Positions 6,016-8,427 of a stretch of DNA of 8,427 nt are shown in pieces (positions within the stretch are counted from its first letter, which is position 1; each line of letters begins with the position of its first letter). Source of the stretch: Peptostreptococcaceae bacterium. Its GTDB lineage: Bacteria > Bacillota > Clostridia > Peptostreptococcales > Anaerovoracaceae. The notes under the pieces were generated by a model. That model had not been told where the DNA came from, did not search any database, and was given only the letters and a program-made list of their open reading frames with translations. Where the stretch lies: assembly GCA_016650115.1 (NCBI GenBank), contig JAENWI010000046.1:1-8427 (forward strand), in the 5' to 3' direction. The position numbers were made by a program, and so were the translations under genes.

Positions 6016-7374
6016 TTAGTTTTTTAAACTCTGAAGTGGAGCTGGTATTCTTCCGCCTCTGTTTATCATCTTGGCAGGGGAAGAGGTGTTTAGTTTCATA
6101 ACCGGACCGTTCCCAAGCAGACCGCCAAAGTCCAGCTCTTCACCTTCTGCAAGCCCAATGGCTGGAATAACCCTTACAGCAGTAGTCTTTGAATTAACCA
6201 TACCTATTGCTGCTTCATCTGCAATGATTCCAGAGATGACAGCAGCGGTGGTATCACCAGGAATTACAATCATATCTAAACCTACTGAACAAACCGCAGT
6301 CATCGCTTCAAGTTTTTCAATTGTAAGATTTCCAGCTCTTACCGCGGCAATCATTCCCGCGTCTTCTGTTATTGGAATAAACGCACCTGACAGACCGCCT
6401 ACATGGGAGGTTGCCATGACACCACCTTTTTTAACTGCATCATTCAACATGGCTAGGGCTGCGGTTGTACCGTGCCCTCCACACATGTCAAGACCGATTT
6501 CCTCCAAAATATGAGCAACCGAGTCTCCGACTGCAGGGGTAGGGGCAAGGGATAAGTCGATAATGCCGAAAGGAACACCTAATCTGGCGGAGGCTTCAAC
6601 ACCGACAAGCTGGCCCATACGTGTTATCTTAAAGGCAGTTCGCTTAATCATATCCGCTACTTCATCTAAACTTGCATCATCAGGCATTTTAGCCAGGGCC
6701 GCACGAACAACACCTGGACCCGAGACGCCAACATTTAATACACAGTCAGCTTCGCCAGGACCATGGAATGCGCCTGCCATAAATGGATTGTCTTCAACTG
6801 CATTACAAAATACAACCAGTTTTGCAGCACCAATGCATTGTCTGTCTTTGGTAAGCTCTGCGGCATCTATTACTATTTGTCCCATTAATTTCACAGCATC
6901 CATATTGATGCCGGCTCTGGTGGAACCGATATTAACTGAAGAACAAACAAATTCTGTTTCGGAAAGAGCTCTTGGAATAGATTCTATAAGGGCTTTATCT
7001 CCAGGAGAAAAACCCTTTTGTACAAGAGCGGAGTAACCCCCAATAAAGTTAACCCCAACGTCCCGGGCTGCCCTGTCCAGCGTTTTTGCATATTTTATGG
7101 GATCGCCGCCGGAGGCACCAACCAGCATCGCTATTGGCGTCACGGAAATCCTTTTATTCACAATGGGAATGCCATATTGCTTTTCAATATCTTCCCCCGT
7201 TTTTACAAGGTCCTTTGCATAGGTATAGATTTTGTTGTAGATCTTTTCACAGGATTTATCAATGTCGCTGTCGCAGCAGTCAATCAGTGAAATACCCATC
7301 GTAATCGTTCTAATATCTAAGTTTTCGTCTTGAATCATGGTAATTGTTTCCATGATATCGCTCATATTCAGCAT
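6016..7374 (-). CDS. UPF0210 / DUF711 family protein (PFL-like fold), function unknown
   Basis: A 452-residue cytoplasmic protein with the full length typical of UPF0210 (DUF711), named PFL family because its structure resembles pyruvate formate-lyase. Conserved stretches include MLVGASGGDP (83-92), IGGYSALVQKG (111-121), FCNAVEDNPFMAGAFHG (189-205), CGGHGTTAAL (298-307) and SHVGGLSGAFIPITEDAG (323-340). The C-terminal signature GGRIPAPLQSLKN is intact. I see no glycyl-radical motif of the RVSGY type, so PFL chemistry is not supported. The start at 7374 has AGGAGGG nearby (7379-7385), overlapping the stop of the ACT gene; an in-frame ATG at 7365 is less well spaced. The stop codon shares two bases with the right 28-bp repeat. 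Pairing with an ACT protein is common in Firmicutes and suggests ligand-responsive control of an unknown reaction. Confidence 0.85.
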   Translation of the reverse strand: MLNMSDIMETITMIQDENLDIRTITMGISLIDCCDSDIDKSCEKIYNKIYTYAKDLVKTGEDIEKQYGIPIVNKRISVTPIAMLVGASGGDPIKYAKTLDRAARDVGVNFIGGYSALVQKGFSPGDKALIESIPRALSETEFVCSSVNIGSTRAGINMDAVKLMGQIVIDAAELTKDRQCIGAAKLVVFCNAVEDNPFMAGAFHGPGEADCVLNVGVSGPGVVRAALAKMPDDASLDEVADMIKRTAFKITRMGQLVGVEASARLGVPFGIIDLSLAPTPAVGDSVAHILEEIGLDMCGGHGTTAALAMLNDAVKKGGVMATSHVGGLSGAFIPITEDAGMIAAVRAGNLTIEKLEAMTAVCSVGLDMIVIPGDTTAAVISGIIADEAAIGMVNSKTTAVRVIPAIGLAEGEELDFGGLLGNGPVMKLNTSSPAKMINRGGRIPAPLQSLKN

Positions 7375-7383
7375 GATACCCTC

Positions 7384-7647
7384 CTAAATGCGGTGCATGG
7401 AATTGAAAATGTCTTCGTGCATAACATGTACAGTCATTGTTGGCACATTAGCAGACAATCTTTGCTTTAATCCGTCAATATCACAATTCATCTGCGTAAT
7501 GTCAATCAGCATGACCATGCAAAAGTATTCCTGAAGAACGGTTTGAGTTACCTCTATTACGTTTGCGTTTGAATCTGCGCAGGTTGTGCTGACTTTTGCC
7601 AGGATTCCAACCATATCTTTACCAATAACGGTTATAACTGCTTTCAT
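7384..7647 (-). CDS. ACT domain protein (UPF0237 family)
   Basis: An 87-residue protein made of a single ACT domain, the small fold that binds amino acids or similar ligands. The first strand and loop read MKAVITVIGKDMVGILAKVS (1-20), with the Gly-x-Asp/Gly-Ile pattern of ACT ligand sites. A second strand (NVIEVTQTVLQEYFCMVMLIDI, about 29-50) completes the typical half. It is full length for UPF0237 (about 90). Relatives include the GcvR-type regulators, but no DNA-binding part is present here. The start overlaps the upstream radical SAM stop as ATGA and has AGGAGG seven bases away (7655-7660). The UPF0210 gene follows after nine bases. A regulatory or sensing subunit for the UPF0210 protein is a reasonable inference. 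Confidence 0.88.
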   Translation of the reverse strand: MKAVITVIGKDMVGILAKVSTTCADSNANVIEVTQTVLQEYFCMVMLIDITQMNCDIDGLKQRLSANVPTMTVHVMHEDIFNSMHRI

Positions 7648-8427
7648 TTCTTTTCCTCCTTTAATATATACGTATTTAATCCTATTGAGTTATCTATAAT
7701 GTATTCTATTTTAACACAAGGAAACCTATCTGCAAAATATTTCTTGTTGATTTTATTGTTCCCCACCATGTTTGAGAACGATTCGTTTTTTGAACAAAAG
7801 TAAACGACTTTCAGGTTTTCGTTATTCCCCACACTTTCACGGTCAACAGTGTTTTCTACATTTCTGCAAAGAAATTCAACCAATTGGCACTCCAGCATGT
7901 CCTTGGCTATTTCCCCTTCAACCAGTTGTCTGAAGGCCGGATGGAAGGTACCTCCAGCAATGGCACCCTGCTCGGAATCACTTATTACATCAGTGCTCTT
8001 CAGCCCAACCCGAATGATATTTATTCCGGCATCTGAAATTATTTTGTACATCTCTTTTGTAATATGTACGGCTTCTTCCTGGTTTAAGGGAATATAAGAA
8101 CCTTCAAGATACATTTCATATAATCGTGTATCTTTAATCACGATTGTTGGGTATAGACGAGCAATCGACGGATTAATTTTAACTAATTCTTTCGCAGAAA
8201 ATATATCTTTTCCCAAAGAATCACCCGGCAAACCTATCATTAGCTGCAGACCCAGTTCAAAACCATATTTTTTAATTAATGCTGCGCTTTCATAAACACA
8301 GGCAATGCTATGACCTCTATTGGAGAGTCTCAAAACCTCTTCATCGAAAGACTGGACACCAAGTTCTATGATATCTACACCGTAATACTTAAGATTGTCC
8401 AGTATACGGGTATTTATGTAATCAGGC
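7644..8427 (-). CDS. Elp3-like radical SAM protein, C-terminal part, 5' partial
   Basis: About 260 C-terminal residues are visible and the frame is open to the right edge (PDYINTRILDNLKYYGVDII...), so the start and the iron-sulfur CxxxCxxC motif lie outside. An in-frame TTG at 8333 is internal, not a start. Family signs are IELGVQSFDEEVL, RGH, GFELGLQLMIGLPGDS, RLYPTIVIKDTRLYEMY and QGAIAGGTFHPAFRQLVEGE. They match the radical SAM barrel end plus C-terminal domain of the bacterial elongator protein 3-like family (COG1243-like). In eukaryotes and archaea Elp3 modifies tRNA wobble uridines; these short bacterial versions, which end soon after the radical SAM C-terminal domain, lack an assigned reaction. 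The C-terminal tail is lysine-rich. The gene is translationally coupled to the ACT gene. Confidence 0.82.
   Translation of the reverse strand, partial: PDYINTRILDNLKYYGVDIIELGVQSFDEEVLRLSNRGHSIACVYESAALIKKYGFELGLQLMIGLPGDSLGKDIFSAKELVKINPSIARLYPTIVIKDTRLYEMYLEGSYIPLNQEEAVHITKEMYKIISDAGINIIRVGLKSTDVISDSEQGAIAGGTFHPAFRQLVEGEIAKDMLECQLVEFLCRNVENTVDRESVGNNENLKVVYFCSKNESFSNMVGNNKINKKYFADRFPCVKIEYIIDNSIGLNTYILKEEKK

Larger units (their letters stand above)
5697..6017. repeat. 321-bp palindromic element with perfect 28-bp terminal inverted repeats
   Basis: Positions 5697-5724 are the exact reverse complement of 5990-6017. After one mismatch the match extends three more bases inward, giving 31 of 32. 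Between them lie 265 bases with nested inverted repeats and no credible reading frame. Shorter matching segments recur on the two arms in mirrored order: TGTGGATAA (5786-5794) against TTATCCACA (5931-5939), AAGCT (5806-5810) against AGCTT (5915-5919), and ATGCATAAG (5822-5830) against CTTATGCAT (5904-5912). The whole thus reads as one large imperfect palindrome. It fills the gap between two convergent genes. I see no target-site duplication and no transposase. A MITE-like element, an invertible segment, a structured RNA or duplicated terminators are all possible. Confidence 0.85.

Noticed and set aside
5697..6017. Origin of replication based on the DnaA boxes
   Set aside because: There are only three boxes, no adjoining dnaA, dnaN or rep gene, and no evident repeated AT-rich unwinding element.
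5697..6017. CRISPR array or classical insertion sequence
   Set aside because: There are no regularly spaced direct repeats, no transposase frame, and no target-site duplication at the ends.
6071..7304. Several + strand open frames opposite the UPF0210 gene
   Set aside because: They mirror the codon pattern of a conserved - strand protein, lack ribosome sites and resemble no family.
6016..7374. Pyruvate formate-lyase activity for the PFL family protein
   Set aside because: The glycyl-radical motif is absent and the length and motifs are those of UPF0210.

Overview
The window looks like a chromosomal segment of an anaerobic, AT-rich low-GC Gram-positive bacterium of the Clostridia. Evidence is the AAGGAGG-type ribosome sites, GTG starts, lipoprotein signal peptides, typical Firmicutes families (AI-2E family permease, DUF1836, UPF0210/UPF0237 pair, Elp3-like radical SAM protein) and hairpin-plus-T-run terminators. 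The genus cannot be fixed from what is visible.

Region 1 (1-3902, + strand) is most of a flavin-based extracellular electron transfer (FLEET) locus of the type described in Listeria. In order it holds the C-terminal membrane end of a type II NADH dehydrogenase (Ndh2), a polyprenyl diphosphate synthase (DmkB), a NusG-domain-II membrane-anchored protein (EetA), a small integral membrane protein of the Gx transporter/HepI family (EetB), a one-domain FMN-binding lipoprotein (PplA-like) and an ApbE-type FAD:protein FMN transferase lipoprotein (FmnB). The first four genes overlap by 1 to 8 bases. A strong terminator follows the lipoprotein gene. The inferred path is NADH to Ndh2 to (demethyl)menaquinone (side chain from DmkB) to EetA/EetB to the covalent FMN of PplA, which FmnB attaches. 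DmkA and the flavin transporter parts are not in the window.

Region 2 (3903-5709, + strand) has a probable extended -10 promoter followed by an AI-2E family permease and a DUF1836 helix-turn-helix protein one base apart.

Region 3 (5697-6017) lies between convergent genes and is the most unusual part. It is a 321-bp element bounded by a perfect 28-bp inverted repeat. Inside are nested hairpins and three exact DnaA-box sequences (TTATCCACA), two of them arranged as an 11-bp-arm palindrome. The stop codons of both neighbouring genes lie in or at the repeat ends. The left end doubles as an intrinsic terminator for the + strand, and a central hairpin could terminate the - strand operon.

Region 4 (6016-8427, - strand) is an operon of an Elp3-like radical SAM protein (its N-terminus runs off the window), an ACT-domain protein (UPF0237) and a UPF0210/PFL-fold protein. 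The genes are coupled by an ATGA overlap and a ribosome site that overlaps a stop codon.
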